From Rhodospirillales bacterium (lineage in GTDB: Bacteria > Pseudomonadota > Alphaproteobacteria > UBA828), in the NCBI GenBank assembly GCA_026712885.1, contig JAPOPO010000548.1, forward strand, positions 1-16,105: a stretch of 16,105 nt of DNA, in the 5' to 3' direction. Every line of letters begins with the position of its first letter. Position 1 is the stretch's first letter. A program made the position numbers and the translations under genes. Positions 1 through 7,308 of the stretch are shown here, piece by piece. Under the pieces are notes generated by a model that was not told the origin of the DNA, searched no databases, and saw nothing but the letters and a program-made list of their open reading frames with translations.

Positions 1-2415
1 CTTGGGGGATTCGCGGATGTCGCGCAGCCTGGCGGCGTGCCACGCCCGGTAGGGCTCGGGGATGGATGCCAGCGCGTCCTCGCCGATCCACCAGTGCCGC
101 GTCAGAGCGTGGCGCGCCAGCAGGTAGAAGGCGGCCGCCTGGCGGTCGGCCTCGGCCGAGCCCTGCGGCGCCACCTCCGCAAGGTCGATGGCGGCCAGCC
201 GCGCTCCGCCGACGTCGAAGGCGGTCGGAGAGAACATCACCGGCCAGTCGCCCGAGAGGGCCGTGAGGATGCGGATGAAGGCCTGGGTGACGGTCTCGCC
301 GCCCGAGCCGTAGCGCGCGTCCCCCACCAGCCCCTGCACCGCGGGCTCGCGCACCGAGGCCAGCAGGTCGGTCAGCACCGGCACGGCGTAGCGCTGCGCC
401 CTGGACGCGGCCTCGGTCTCGCCCACGCCGAACAGGAGGTCCACCACGTCCCACCAGAGCGGCTCCGGGGGCAGCAGCAGGCCGGCCTCCGCGATCGCCG
501 CGTCCACCTCTTCGTCGCGGCCTTCCGTGTAGGCGTTGGGCTCGGCGCCGGACACCTTGTCCGAGCGCATGGCGTAGGCCCCGGCGAGCGTGGGCCCGAG
601 AAGCTCGCGCATGCCGTCCGGCGCGCCTGTGTCCCCCGCCGGGGTCACCATCAGGCCGAGCAGGTTCATCAGGAAGGCGCGCTCGGCCGGGAGCGGGCCG
701 CGGCAGCCGAGCTGCGTGTCGCAGGGGTTGATGGCGTGCTCCGCCGTCATGCGGAGCGGGAACCAGCCCGCCTCGTGGCGGCACTCGGCCGGCAAGGCTT
801 CCCGCACCAGGGAGACCAGACCCGAGGACGACGGGCCGATGTCGATGACGGCGGCCAGCGGCAGGCGCACCTGCCCGCCTTGCAGGCAGAACGCGAGTCC
901 GAGGGCGTTCATCAGCACCGACTTGCCCTGGCCAGGCAGGCCGTAGATCAGCTCGAAGCCGTAGTCGCCGCCCTCGTCCGCCGCCAGCGGCAACGGCTTG
1001 CCGTCCGGCGAGCGGAACAGGTGCGCGCCGCCGGCCTCGGCTGAGAGGCGCGAAAGGGGCGCCGGGCGGCCTACGGGCAAGAGGCGCAGCGCCTCGGTGA
1101 GGGGAGCCAGCGCCGGCTCGGCGGTGGCGCCGCCGCAGAAGCCGGGGACGGAGGCCGCAACGCTTTCCAGCGGATCGCCCGTGAGCGGGGTGAACACCGC
1201 CTCGCCCCAGCCCTCGGCCACCTGCTGCAGGCGGCCGAGACGGGCGGCCAGCGCCGTCTCGCCCTCTTCCCCTCCGACCCAGGTGAGGAGGCCGAGCCGC
1301 AGCCGGACGATGGCATGGGCGTCGCCGCCGAGCGCCGCGAGGTCGCGGAGCGCGTTCCGCGCGAGCAGGCTGTCGGTGGAAGAGAAGGCGAGGAAGGACG
1401 ATGCGACGCGCGAGACCGCCGCATCCAGGCGGTGCAGCCCGCCGCCCTCGATCAGCAGCGAGAAGCGGCAGGGAAGCCCCGCGGCGGCGAGCCCCGCCAT
1501 CAGCTCGGCGAAGGGGCGCGAGCGCCTCGGCCCGAGGCTCATGTCGAGGGAGCCGTAGAGGCGTTCGCCGATACGGATGCCGCCGCCCGTCCGCTCCGGC
1601 TCGCGCACCAGGAGCTGGGGCGCCAGCGGCGGCGGGAAGGCGCCGGCCTCCGGTGGCTCGGTCAGACGCGCCGGCGCATCGTTGGTCACGGTGACCGGAC
1701 GCCAGTCCGGCGCCGTGGACGCCGCGCCGTTCACCATGCGGCGCATGAGCCGGAGCGACTCGTCTTCGGTCAGCCTGCGACCCGCGATCCCGGTCTCCGC
1801 GAGCACGGCCGAGAGAGCGTCGAGCAGAGCCTCGTGGCGCGCCCACAGCCCTTCCAGCGCGAGATGGGGGCACTGCGCCTCGCCGGCCGCGGGCAGCCAG
1901 TCCCTGAGATGCCTGCGGAGCGCCCTGCGGTCGCGGGTCAGGCGGTCGCGCGGCAGCACCGAAGGCCGCGTCCAGCAGGCCAGCACCAGGGTCTCCGCGG
2001 CGATGAGCGGCGTCAGCCGGCGCGCCCGCTCGGCCAGCAGGTCGTCGAGGTCGAGCCCGAGGCGTCCGGCTTGCCGCCGCGCGGCCCCGGCATGCGCGCC
2101 GGCGAGGCCTCCGGCCTCGTCGGGCGCGCGCTCGAACGTCACGTGGAGCGCATGGCCGGGATGGGCGAAGGCGGTGTTGAGGCGCAGCGCGGCGAGGTCC
2201 ACGAAGCGGTCGAGCTCTTCCGTGCCCATCATCGAGCGCGACCCGTCGAGCGCCAGCAGCGAGACCAGCGAGCCGTCGTGGCAGACCAGCACGCCGCCGC
2301 CGCCTTGCAGCGGCACGGCGGCCTGGGGCGCCAGGAAACTCTCCAGCGGCTTGCGCCGCAGCGTCCAGCTCAGACGCTGCAGGTCGTCGGCGGCTGCGGC
2401 GAGCGTGAGCGGCAT
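1..2415 (-). CDS. traU: DotO/IcmB/TraU-type T4SS ATPase (3' end outside window)
   Basis: This is the cytoplasmic AAA-type ATPase of IncI/Dot-Icm type IV secretion, which with DotB energises the machine. The frame is open for 805 codons from ATG 2415 to the left edge and lacks its C-terminus; the family is about 1000 residues. The N-terminus has the family block CHDGSLVSLLALDGSRSMMG, followed by an MGTEELDRF stretch. Walker A is GLPGQGKSV, near residues 491-499, preceded by GDYGFELIY. Downstream are IDIGPSSSG and, near the edge, FDVGGARLAAIDLAEVA and RQAAAFYLLARH, typical of the DotO C-terminal half. The expected Walker B segment lies just past the edge. AGGAG sits about 10 nt before the ATG. 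The gene follows traR by 13 nt. Family assignment is confident; it rests on motif recall, not a search. Confidence 0.93.
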   Translation of the reverse strand, partial: MPLTLAAAADDLQRLSWTLRRKPLESFLAPQAAVPLQGGGGVLVCHDGSLVSLLALDGSRSMMGTEELDRFVDLAALRLNTAFAHPGHALHVTFERAPDEAGGLAGAHAGAARRQAGRLGLDLDDLLAERARRLTPLIAAETLVLACWTRPSVLPRDRLTRDRRALRRHLRDWLPAAGEAQCPHLALEGLWARHEALLDALSAVLAETGIAGRRLTEDESLRLMRRMVNGAASTAPDWRPVTVTNDAPARLTEPPEAGAFPPPLAPQLLVREPERTGGGIRIGERLYGSLDMSLGPRRSRPFAELMAGLAAAGLPCRFSLLIEGGGLHRLDAAVSRVASSFLAFSSTDSLLARNALRDLAALGGDAHAIVRLRLGLLTWVGGEEGETALAARLGRLQQVAEGWGEAVFTPLTGDPLESVAASVPGFCGGATAEPALAPLTEALRLLPVGRPAPLSRLSAEAGGAHLFRSPDGKPLPLAADEGGDYGFELIYGLPGQGKSVLMNALGLAFCLQGGQVRLPLAAVIDIGPSSSGLVSLVREALPAECRHEAGWFPLRMTAEHAINPCDTQLGCRGPLPAERAFLMNLLGLMVTPAGDTGAPDGMRELLGPTLAGAYAMRSDKVSGAEPNAYTEGRDEEVDAAIAEAGLLLPPEPLWWDVVDLLFGVGETEAASRAQRYAVPVLTDLLASVREPAVQGLVGDARYGSGGETVTQAFIRILTALSGDWPVMFSPTAFDVGGARLAAIDLAEVAPQGSAEADRQAAAFYLLARHALTRHWWIGEDALASIPEPYRAWHAARLRDIRESPK

Positions 2416-2428
2416 AACGCGAGCTCTC

Positions 2429-2878
2429 CTAAAGCCTCGGCTTGAGGACGGTGTGGCTGCCGCCGTCGACCCCGAAGGTGGCGCCGAGCGCGTTGATGAC
2501 GGCCGGCGCCGCGATCAGCGCGACCCCGATGAGGATGGCGATCAGGCCCGAGCCGAAGGTGGTCTGCTGCGGATGGTCGACGTGGCGCTTGAGCTTCAGC
2601 AGGCCGAAGCCCACGATGGCGGCGCCGATGATGTAGAAGGCGATGGCGATCAGCCCCGGCACGGTCTCCAGGTCGCCCGCCGCCTCGTCGGCCATCTCGC
2701 CGAGCGAGACCGCCAGCGCGGGTCCGGCGGCCCAGAGGCTCGTGCCGAAGACCCACGCCATGCCCGCGAGCGCAGCCGCGACGGGACCCGGCGGCGCCGT
2801 TCGCGGATGCCGTGAACGGGGGCTCCTCAACTCCGGCAGGACGCGCCGGACGGCTTTCGCGAGGCTTGTCGGGGTCAT
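2429..2878 (-). CDS. traR: IcmD/DotP/TraR-like inner-membrane T4SS protein
   Basis: A 149-residue membrane protein of the IcmD/DotP family, a small inner-membrane component of Dot/Icm-type systems of unknown mechanism. A hydrophobic segment at about residues 33-56 could act as signal or membrane anchor. The family signature follows: LGEMADEA, a membrane segment near 73-94, then LLKLKRHVDHPQQTTFGSGL and a last membrane segment near 108-130. The Lys/His-rich motif resembles the KFKxHKDNPTQ of IcmD. I chose ATG 2878 because AAAGGAC precedes it at suitable spacing and the length then fits the family. The frame is also open to an ATG at 2926 that overlaps the traQ stop as TGATG, so a 165-residue form cannot be excluded. 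Position between traQ and traU matches icmC-icmD-(icmJ)-icmB order. Confidence 0.85.
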   Translation of the reverse strand: MTPTSLAKAVRRVLPELRSPRSRHPRTAPPGPVAAALAGMAWVFGTSLWAAGPALAVSLGEMADEAAGDLETVPGLIAIAFYIIGAAIVGFGLLKLKRHVDHPQQTTFGSGLIAILIGVALIAAPAVINALGATFGVDGGSHTVLKPRL

Positions 2879-2897
2879 GGGGACTGTCCTTTCAGCG

Positions 2898-2926
2898 GAT
2901 GCCCGGCATCGACGCATGCCCGGCAT
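2898..2926. promoter_or_regulatory. Two 11-bp perfect palindromes between traQ and traR
   Basis: ATGCCGGGCAT (minus strand) occurs twice, at 2899-2909 and 2916-2926, with centres 17 nt apart. The first copy extends to 13 bp (GATGCCGGGCATC). They fill most of the 47-nt gap between the traQ stop and the preferred traR start, one of the few real gaps in the cluster. They could be operator half-sites, RNA hairpins that tune traR translation, or, if translation starts at 2926, just coding sequence. Function is inferred only. Confidence 0.35.
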
Positions 2927-3483
2927 CAGTGGATGCGCAGCACCTCGATGCCGAGACTGGTCTGCAGGGCATCGATTACGGCGCCGAGGTGCCAGGCGGC
3001 GATGCCGCCGGCCATGTGGGCGAAGGCGCGGGCGCCGCTTGCGCCCGGCCTCGCGTCGGCGGCGGCACGGAGCACGAAGGCGCCCCGGATGAAGGCGAAG
3101 AGCCCGACCAGCGCGACCAGGGCGAACACGGCCGCGAGCAGTGCGTCGTAGTCGGCGCCGCGGCTGCCGGACCAGGGCGTTCCCCTGTATCCGAGGCTCG
3201 CGGTGCCGGACGGGTTCGCGGTGCCGAACAGGCTCTCGCTCGCCGCATCCAGCCAGGAGGGGAGCGCGGCCAGCACGATGCAGATCAGGAAGGAGAGCGC
3301 CGTGCCGCCGGCGGACGGTGCGTGGAACTTGTCCTCGGAGGTCTTGAGCAGCCGCAGCAGCCCCTGGGACAGCGCCATCAGCGCGAGCAGGTAGCAGACG
3401 GCCGTGATCAGGATCAGCAGGCCGGGCTCGAGGTCGCGGACCAGCGAGATCATGGCCTGGCCGAGGTCGTTCGACTCAGTCAT
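2926..3483 (-). CDS. traQ: IcmC/DotE/TraQ-like inner-membrane T4SS protein
   Basis: A 185-residue protein with about four hydrophobic segments: near residues 19-45, 60-80, 113-135 and a weaker one at 153-172. After the first is GLLRLLKTSEDKFHAPSAGG, matching the IcmC/DotE pattern of an amphipathic Leu/Lys stretch followed by a Pro/Gly-rich loop before the second membrane helix. IcmC/DotE is an inner-membrane part of the Dot/Icm system. ATG 3483 overlaps the end of traO by 8 nt, with GGAGAA about 10 nt upstream. It directly follows traO, where R64 and Legionella carry traP/icmG first; I see no room for that gene here. TraQ and TraR share a membrane topology, so assignment to IcmC rather than IcmD rests partly on gene order. 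Confidence 0.78.
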   Translation of the reverse strand: MTESNDLGQAMISLVRDLEPGLLILITAVCYLLALMALSQGLLRLLKTSEDKFHAPSAGGTALSFLICIVLAALPSWLDAASESLFGTANPSGTASLGYRGTPWSGSRGADYDALLAAVFALVALVGLFAFIRGAFVLRAAADARPGASGARAFAHMAGGIAAWHLGAVIDALQTSLGIEVLRIH

Positions 3484-4636
3484 CGCCGGATTTCTCCGGC
3501 ACCGTTGCGAACACCACCACCAGCTCGGTGTCGCGGGCGATGCGCACGCTGGGCCCGTCCGGCGCGTTCTCGAGCAGCACGTCGCCGGCGGTGCGCGCTG
3601 CCGTGGCGAGCCCCGCATGGACCGCTTCCCGGGTCGAGGAGTCGAGGCGCTCGTAGCGCACGCCGTCGCCGACGATCACCGTCTCGCGCGGCCGCGAGAG
3701 GGCCGTGAGGAAGCCCTCGGCGAAGCGCACCGACGCCGGCAGCAGCACCCGCTCGAACCAGTGGCTGTCGACCTCGCCGTCCACGCCGTAGCAGGCGCAG
3801 TCGAGGCCGGCGGCCCAGGCGTCGACGCCGTAGCTCCGGCCCCGGTACTCCAGGCGGCTCAGCCGCAGGGTCAGGCGCTCGCCTATGAGCGTGAACGCGC
3901 CCGAGGCGACGGCCCCCGCGAGCGGCGGCTCCAGGATCTCCAGCAGCACCGGGCCCGGGTAGTCGGAATCGACCGCGTACATGGTGCGGGCGTAGAGCCC
4001 GGTCCCGGCAGGGACGCGCGGCAGCGGCGGTACGCTCGCCCGCGCGTCTTCGGCACGAGGGTCTCCGGCACGAGTGTCCTGGCCGGAGGGTAGTCCGGAT
4101 ACGCCCCCTCGCGATGCCGGGCCGGGATCGCGGGCCGCCGCGTCGGAGTAGCGCACGCGGACGATCGCCGGCTGCCGCGTCCAGGCCTCGATCAGCACGT
4201 CGATATACGCGCCGGCAGGGCGCGGGTCTCCGGCACGAGTGTCCCCGGCACGAGTGTCTCCGGCACGAGTGTCTGCGGCCGGCGCCGGCTCCGCACGCCG
4301 GTCCGGCCTGCGGTATCCCTCGTACACGGGCTGCGTCCGCTCCGGCGCACGCGTCTCGGCAGCCGCCGGCGCCGTGGACGGCCCCTGGAACGTGGGCAGG
4401 TAGGTCTCGCCGGCCTCGCGGGCTGCGTCGAAGCGCTGGCGGTCGCGCTCGTCGAGCGTGCCGCGGTAGAACGGCGGCACGCTGTCCTCGGGATCGAGCT
4501 TGAGGTCCCGGTTGTCGGGGAACTGGGCGAGGGCCGCGCCGCCCGCACCCGCCCACAACACTGCGACCAGGACACTTATATATAGGGCGCCCGGCACGCC
4601 TCGCCGCAGTGCCTCCAGTCTGCCCTCGCCAATCAT
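3476..4636 (-). CDS. traO: DotG/IcmE/TraO-type envelope-spanning T4SS protein (VirB10-like)
   Basis: DotG connects the inner membrane to the DotC/D/H outer-membrane core. This 386-residue protein has a short cytoplasmic N-terminus and a membrane helix at about 16-37. A Pro/Ala-rich linker then carries two tracts of a pentapeptide repeat (DTRAG, about residues 122-140 and 187-200). Between them is IDVLIEAWTRQPAIVRVRY, typical of DotG. From about 208 a VirB10/TrbI-like beta-barrel domain starts with PAGTGLYARTMYAVDSDYPG, followed by LEILEPPLAGAVASGAF, DAWAAGLDCACYGVDGEVD and a conserved SHWFERVLLP. It is far shorter than Legionella DotG (about 1050 residues, also with a repeat-rich middle). ATG 4636 overlaps the traN stop (ATGA), preceded by GGGAGA. 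Confident. Confidence 0.92.
   Translation of the reverse strand: MIGEGRLEALRRGVPGALYISVLVAVLWAGAGGAALAQFPDNRDLKLDPEDSVPPFYRGTLDERDRQRFDAAREAGETYLPTFQGPSTAPAAAETRAPERTQPVYEGYRRPDRRAEPAPAADTRAGDTRAGDTRAGDPRPAGAYIDVLIEAWTRQPAIVRVRYSDAAARDPGPASRGGVSGLPSGQDTRAGDPRAEDARASVPPLPRVPAGTGLYARTMYAVDSDYPGPVLLEILEPPLAGAVASGAFTLIGERLTLRLSRLEYRGRSYGVDAWAAGLDCACYGVDGEVDSHWFERVLLPASVRFAEGFLTALSRPRETVIVGDGVRYERLDSSTREAVHAGLATAARTAGDVLLENAPDGPSVRIARDTELVVVFATVPEKSGDD
4046..4080. repeat. 15-bp interspersed repeat, block in traO (2 units)
   Basis: About two units related to CCGGCACGAGTGTCT (plus strand), with one G-for-T variant (CACGAGGGTCT). In traO they are read as DTRAG/DPRAE pentapeptides in the linker just before the VirB10-like domain. 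Confidence 0.8.
4224..4275. repeat. 15-bp interspersed repeat, block in traO (3-4 units)
   Basis: Three near-perfect units CCGGCACGAGTGTC with C or T at the junction, preceded by a partial unit. They are read in traO as three DTRAG repeats in the periplasmic linker after the membrane helix. Confidence 0.9.
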
Positions 4637-5613
4637 TGCCGCTCTCCCGTTCCGAGGGTGTCCCCCCAATGGACGTCGCTGCCCATATCGGCGAAGCCGA
4701 GCCGCTTCTCCCGTCCCCCGTCGCTGACCAGCGCGAGAGGGGTGCCGTCCAGGCGGTAGGCCCAGCGCCCGCCGGGACCGCGCTCGGCCGCGAGCGGGCC
4801 GGGCGAGAGCAGGTGGGCGCGGGTCAGCAGCAGCACCTCGCCGCCTCTGCGCCACGCCCGGTCGCCGCTCGCGCCGCCTTCGACGGCGAGGCGCTCGGCG
4901 TCCCGCGGCACGGCGCCACCGAGCAGCGCGAGCAGCACCGGATCGCCGGCGTGGAACGCGGCAGGTTGCGCAAGCGCGCCCGGATCGGCATTAGGGCCGG
5001 GAACGCCCAACCGGATCTCGACCCGGAAGTCGGCGTCCGCGCCGGTGCCGCGCAGGTGCGCCACCACCGGCTCCGCAAGACCCCGGAGCTTCACCACCGC
5101 GTTGCCCCCGAGATACGCGGCCGACGGCGCCAGATAGAGCAGGTGGCTCGCCACACGGCTGCTTCCCGATTCCTCCTCCGTTCCGCCCTGCCAGTCGGGC
5201 GGCAGGAAGCGGCGGTCGACCAGGGCCTCCTCGATGGGCCAGGGCGCGCCGGTCGAATCGGTGAACGAGACCGCGGTGACGTAGCCCCGCCGGAGCGCGA
5301 TCGCCGGGATCGCGCCGTCCTCGAGCCGGATTCGCCGCACCCGGCCCGCCGGCGGTTCGCCAGCCCCCCTTGCCGTGGCTTCCTGGGTCTCGCGCAGGAT
5401 GCGGCCCAGAATCTCGATCTGCTCCGGCGTGAAGGGCAGCGCCGCACGCCCCTGGCGCGCGGCGTCTTCGTCCGGGAGCGCATGCGCGGACCACACATCC
5501 ACCAACCGCTCCAGCGGGGCGCCCGGTCCGCCGCCGGCCGGCGCGCCGTCCTGCGCGGCCGCCGGCAAGGGCAGCAGCGCGAGAAGCAGAATTGCCGCGA
5601 TGGTCTTCCTCAT
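4633..5613 (-). CDS. traN: DotH/IcmK/TraN-type outer-membrane core T4SS protein
   Basis: DotH forms the outer-membrane ring with DotC and DotD, and its C-terminal part resembles VirB9/TraN-type proteins. The 326-residue product has a Sec signal peptide (MRKTIAAILLLALLPLPAAA, likely cut after AAA). It continues with LPFTPEQIEILGRILRETQE and RRIRLEDGAIPAIALRRGYV, a classic DotH start (the P..I.L..GY.T.V.F.D.TG.PWPI pattern), then AVSFTDSTGAPWPIEEALVD. A beta-rich C-terminal half follows (ASHLLYLAPSAAYLGGNAVV, then RVEIRLGVPG). It ends with RLGFADMGSDVHWGD. ATG 5613 overlaps the traM stop (ATGA) and has a strong AAAGGAGG ribosome site. Position between dotI and dotG matches both R64 and Legionella. 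Confidence 0.93.
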   Translation of the reverse strand: MRKTIAAILLLALLPLPAAAQDGAPAGGGPGAPLERLVDVWSAHALPDEDAARQGRAALPFTPEQIEILGRILRETQEATARGAGEPPAGRVRRIRLEDGAIPAIALRRGYVTAVSFTDSTGAPWPIEEALVDRRFLPPDWQGGTEEESGSSRVASHLLYLAPSAAYLGGNAVVKLRGLAEPVVAHLRGTGADADFRVEIRLGVPGPNADPGALAQPAAFHAGDPVLLALLGGAVPRDAERLAVEGGASGDRAWRRGGEVLLLTRAHLLSPGPLAAERGPGGRWAYRLDGTPLALVSDGGREKRLGFADMGSDVHWGDTLGTGERQ

Positions 5614-6251
5614 GCCCCGCCTCCTTTGCCGGCGATGAGCTGCTCGATGGCGATGCCGGCGGGGCGCTCGTCGAGCGGCACACGCATCACCAGCACCCGG
5701 GCCACCAGCTCCTGGCTGATCCGGCGCGTGCCGGCCGAGAAGGTGACCAGGATGGGGAACTCCACGGCCCAGCCGACGCGGCCCGCGAAGAAGCGGGTGT
5801 CCACGATCACCGGCGCGCCCTGTGCGACCGCCGAGGCCACCTGGAGGTGGTCGCGCAGGCGGTCGAGGAAGAGGCTCTCGTCGAGGCCCTTGAGGAAGGA
5901 CTCGTAGCCCGCGTCGGTGAAGTACTCGCGGATGCCGGAGAGCCTGAGGCGCCAGTCGTGGTGGCCGAGAGTGAAGGCCTCGGTGACCGCCGAGACCGTC
6001 CAGTTCCTGAGCGCCGCGTCGGACATGATCGGCTCGTCGAGCGGCGTCAGCCTGACCAGCCTGCCGTCCGGGGTCGCGGCCACCGCGATGTAGACGGTGG
6101 AGTGGAACCAGACGTAGCCTGCGAAGGCGCACGCGGTGAGCAGGTTGCAGACCACCAGCCAGGCGGCGGCGCGGCGCCAGCCGTGGTGCTGGTCGCGGTG
6201 GAACGCGAACCGCCCAGCCGCCGCGCGCACGGCCTGCAGGCGGCTACTCAT
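5610..6251 (-). CDS. traM: DotI/IcmL/TraM-type inner-membrane T4SS protein
   Basis: A 213-residue inner-membrane protein with a VirB8-like periplasmic domain; Legionella IcmL is 212. A short basic cytoplasmic start is followed by one membrane helix at about 28-50. Family features come in order: VAATPDGRLVRLTPLDEPIM, LRNWTVSAVTEAFTLGHHDW, REYFTDAGYESFLKGL, QGAPVIVDTRFFAGRVGWAV, FPILVTFSAGTRR, and a C-terminal VLVMRVPLDERPAGIAIEQ. I chose ATG 6251 (8-nt overlap with the upstream stop, GGGAGA in front) over the more upstream in-frame ATG at 6281, whose extra residues fall in repeat sequence. DotI/DotJ form an inner-membrane complex in Legionella; no separate DotJ-like gene is seen here. Confidence 0.93.
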   Translation of the reverse strand: MSSRLQAVRAAAGRFAFHRDQHHGWRRAAAWLVVCNLLTACAFAGYVWFHSTVYIAVAATPDGRLVRLTPLDEPIMSDAALRNWTVSAVTEAFTLGHHDWRLRLSGIREYFTDAGYESFLKGLDESLFLDRLRDHLQVASAVAQGAPVIVDTRFFAGRVGWAVEFPILVTFSAGTRRISQELVARVLVMRVPLDERPAGIAIEQLIAGKGGGA

Positions 6252-7308
6252 GGCCGTCTCCCACCCGAGGCTCTCCGGCACGAGTGTCTCCCACCCTGAG
6301 GGTGACCGGCACGAGTGTCTCCGGCCCGAGGGTCTCCTGGAGCCAGGCGTCCACGTCGTCGATGTCGCCGATCCGGTGCCCGACCGCGCCGTCCGTGCCC
6401 GACCAGGCGATCAGCGGCACGGCGGTGGCGCCCCATTCATCGAAGAGGGCGTTGTTGCGCGCGATGCGTTCCGCACCGGTCTTCGGCCCGAGAGTCTCCG
6501 GCACGAGTGTCTCCGGCACGAGTGTCTCCGGCACGAGGGTCTCCGGCCCGAGGGTCGGGTGGGCCGTGCCGCCGCCCTCGAACCACGCCTGCGCCGGATC
6601 GGGATGTGCCGCGATTGCCACCGCGAGGCGGGCCGCGTCCGCGCCGAGGATCGCCACCGGCACCACGCGCAATTGCAGCCGTCCGTCCAGCGCCGTGCGC
6701 CCGAGCCTGGCCGCCGCCGATCGTGAGAACGGACACGCCGGGTCTCCGAACAGCACCACCCGGGGGCCCTGCCCACCGAGGGTGAACCCGAACGCGGCCG
6801 CACTGCGCTCGAACAGCCTCGCGAGGGAGGCTGAAGAGGACGGCCCGCCGGCACTCCCGGAATCGGCGTGGGCGGTCATCGCCGGCGCTGCCGTCGGCGG
6901 CGTCGCGGCATCCGCCCGTTGCGCCGAAGCCGCCGCAGGCCGCGCGGCAGCGAGCTGCGCGCCCGTCAATTCCATTCCGTCCGGCCCGTAGAGCAGGCCG
7001 GCGACCGCATGGCCGTCTTCCGTGACATACAGGCTGTAGCCGGCGCCCTCCGCCGGCATCACGAGATAACCGTCCAGTCCGCCGCGCGTGCCAAACGGGA
7101 CGATCTCCGCTCCATTGGCGCGCAGCGCCGACACCAGAGCCTCGCGCTGGAGACCCTCGGGCCCGAGACCTTCCGGTTGGAGTTCAGGCCCGCTCCTGGC
7201 CTCGGCTCCAGCTGGTGGCATCGCAATCGCTGCCGCCACTGCCAGCGCCGCCGCGAGCAGCGTCATCTTGCCCAGCGCGTGCCGAGTACCGTTCAGCCGT
7301 GCCTTCAT
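6244..7308 (-). CDS. Periplasmic DsbC/DsbG-like thioredoxin-fold protein with a single active-site Cys
   Basis: A 354-residue exported protein whose N-terminal hydrophobic segment (about 16-35) acts as signal. Residues 55-120 look like the DsbC/DsbG dimerisation domain (ALVSALRANGAEIVPFGTRG ... GYSLYVTEDGHAVAGLLYGPDG). A linker leads to a thioredoxin-like domain with RVVLFGDPACPFSRSAA near 183-199. The usual CxxC is CPFS here (Cys192, Ser195), so it is a monothiol. A cis-Pro loop GATAVPLIAW is near 293-302. Two repeat tracts interrupt it: TLVPE pentapeptides at 252-278 inside the catalytic domain, and a mixed-frame tract forming the C-terminal 30 residues. It probably helps fold or isomerise T4SS or pilus components. 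GGAGG lies before ATG 7308; the start overlaps the upstream stop. No equivalent is expected at this place in R64. Confidence 0.8.
   Translation of the reverse strand: MKARLNGTRHALGKMTLLAAALAVAAAIAMPPAGAEARSGPELQPEGLGPEGLQREALVSALRANGAEIVPFGTRGGLDGYLVMPAEGAGYSLYVTEDGHAVAGLLYGPDGMELTGAQLAAARPAAASAQRADAATPPTAAPAMTAHADSGSAGGPSSSASLARLFERSAAAFGFTLGGQGPRVVLFGDPACPFSRSAAARLGRTALDGRLQLRVVPVAILGADAARLAVAIAAHPDPAQAWFEGGGTAHPTLGPETLVPETLVPETLVPETLGPKTGAERIARNNALFDEWGATAVPLIAWSGTDGAVGHRIGDIDDVDAWLQETLGPETLVPVTLRVGDTRAGEPRVGDGHE
6261..6337. repeat. 15-bp interspersed repeat, block at dsbG-like 3' end
   Basis: About five units or part units: CCGGCACGAGTGTCT twice, plus variants CACCCGAGG, CACCCTGAGGGTG and CCGGCCCGAGGGTCT. 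Read in the DsbG-like protein as TLGPE/TLVPV and then, after a change of phase, DTRAG/EPRVG. The block forms the extreme C-terminus and ends about 10 nt before the traM start. Confidence 0.85.
6481..6556. repeat. 15-bp interspersed repeat, block inside dsbG-like gene (5 units)
   Basis: Five tandem units: three CCGGCACGAG(T/G)GTCT flanked by CCGGCCCGAG variants on both sides. Read as TLVPE/TLGPE/TLGPK pentapeptides. This is the cleanest tandem array in the window and lies inside the thioredoxin-like domain. Confidence 0.92.
7149..7182. repeat. Degenerate 15-bp repeat block, inverted orientation, dsbG-like N-terminus
   Basis: GGAGACCCTCGGGCCCGAGA on the plus strand matches the variant unit in the opposite orientation to the block at 6481. 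Read in the gene as PEGLGPEGLQ, just after the signal sequence. Confidence 0.55.

Noticed and set aside
5610..6281. Upstream ATG at 6281 as the traM start
   Set aside because: The extra ten residues come from repeat sequence overlapping the previous gene. The ATG at 6251 has a good ribosome site and gives the family length.
6481..6556. CRISPR-like array
   Set aside because: Units are 15 bp and directly abutting, with no spacers, and are translated within a gene. There are no cas genes nearby.
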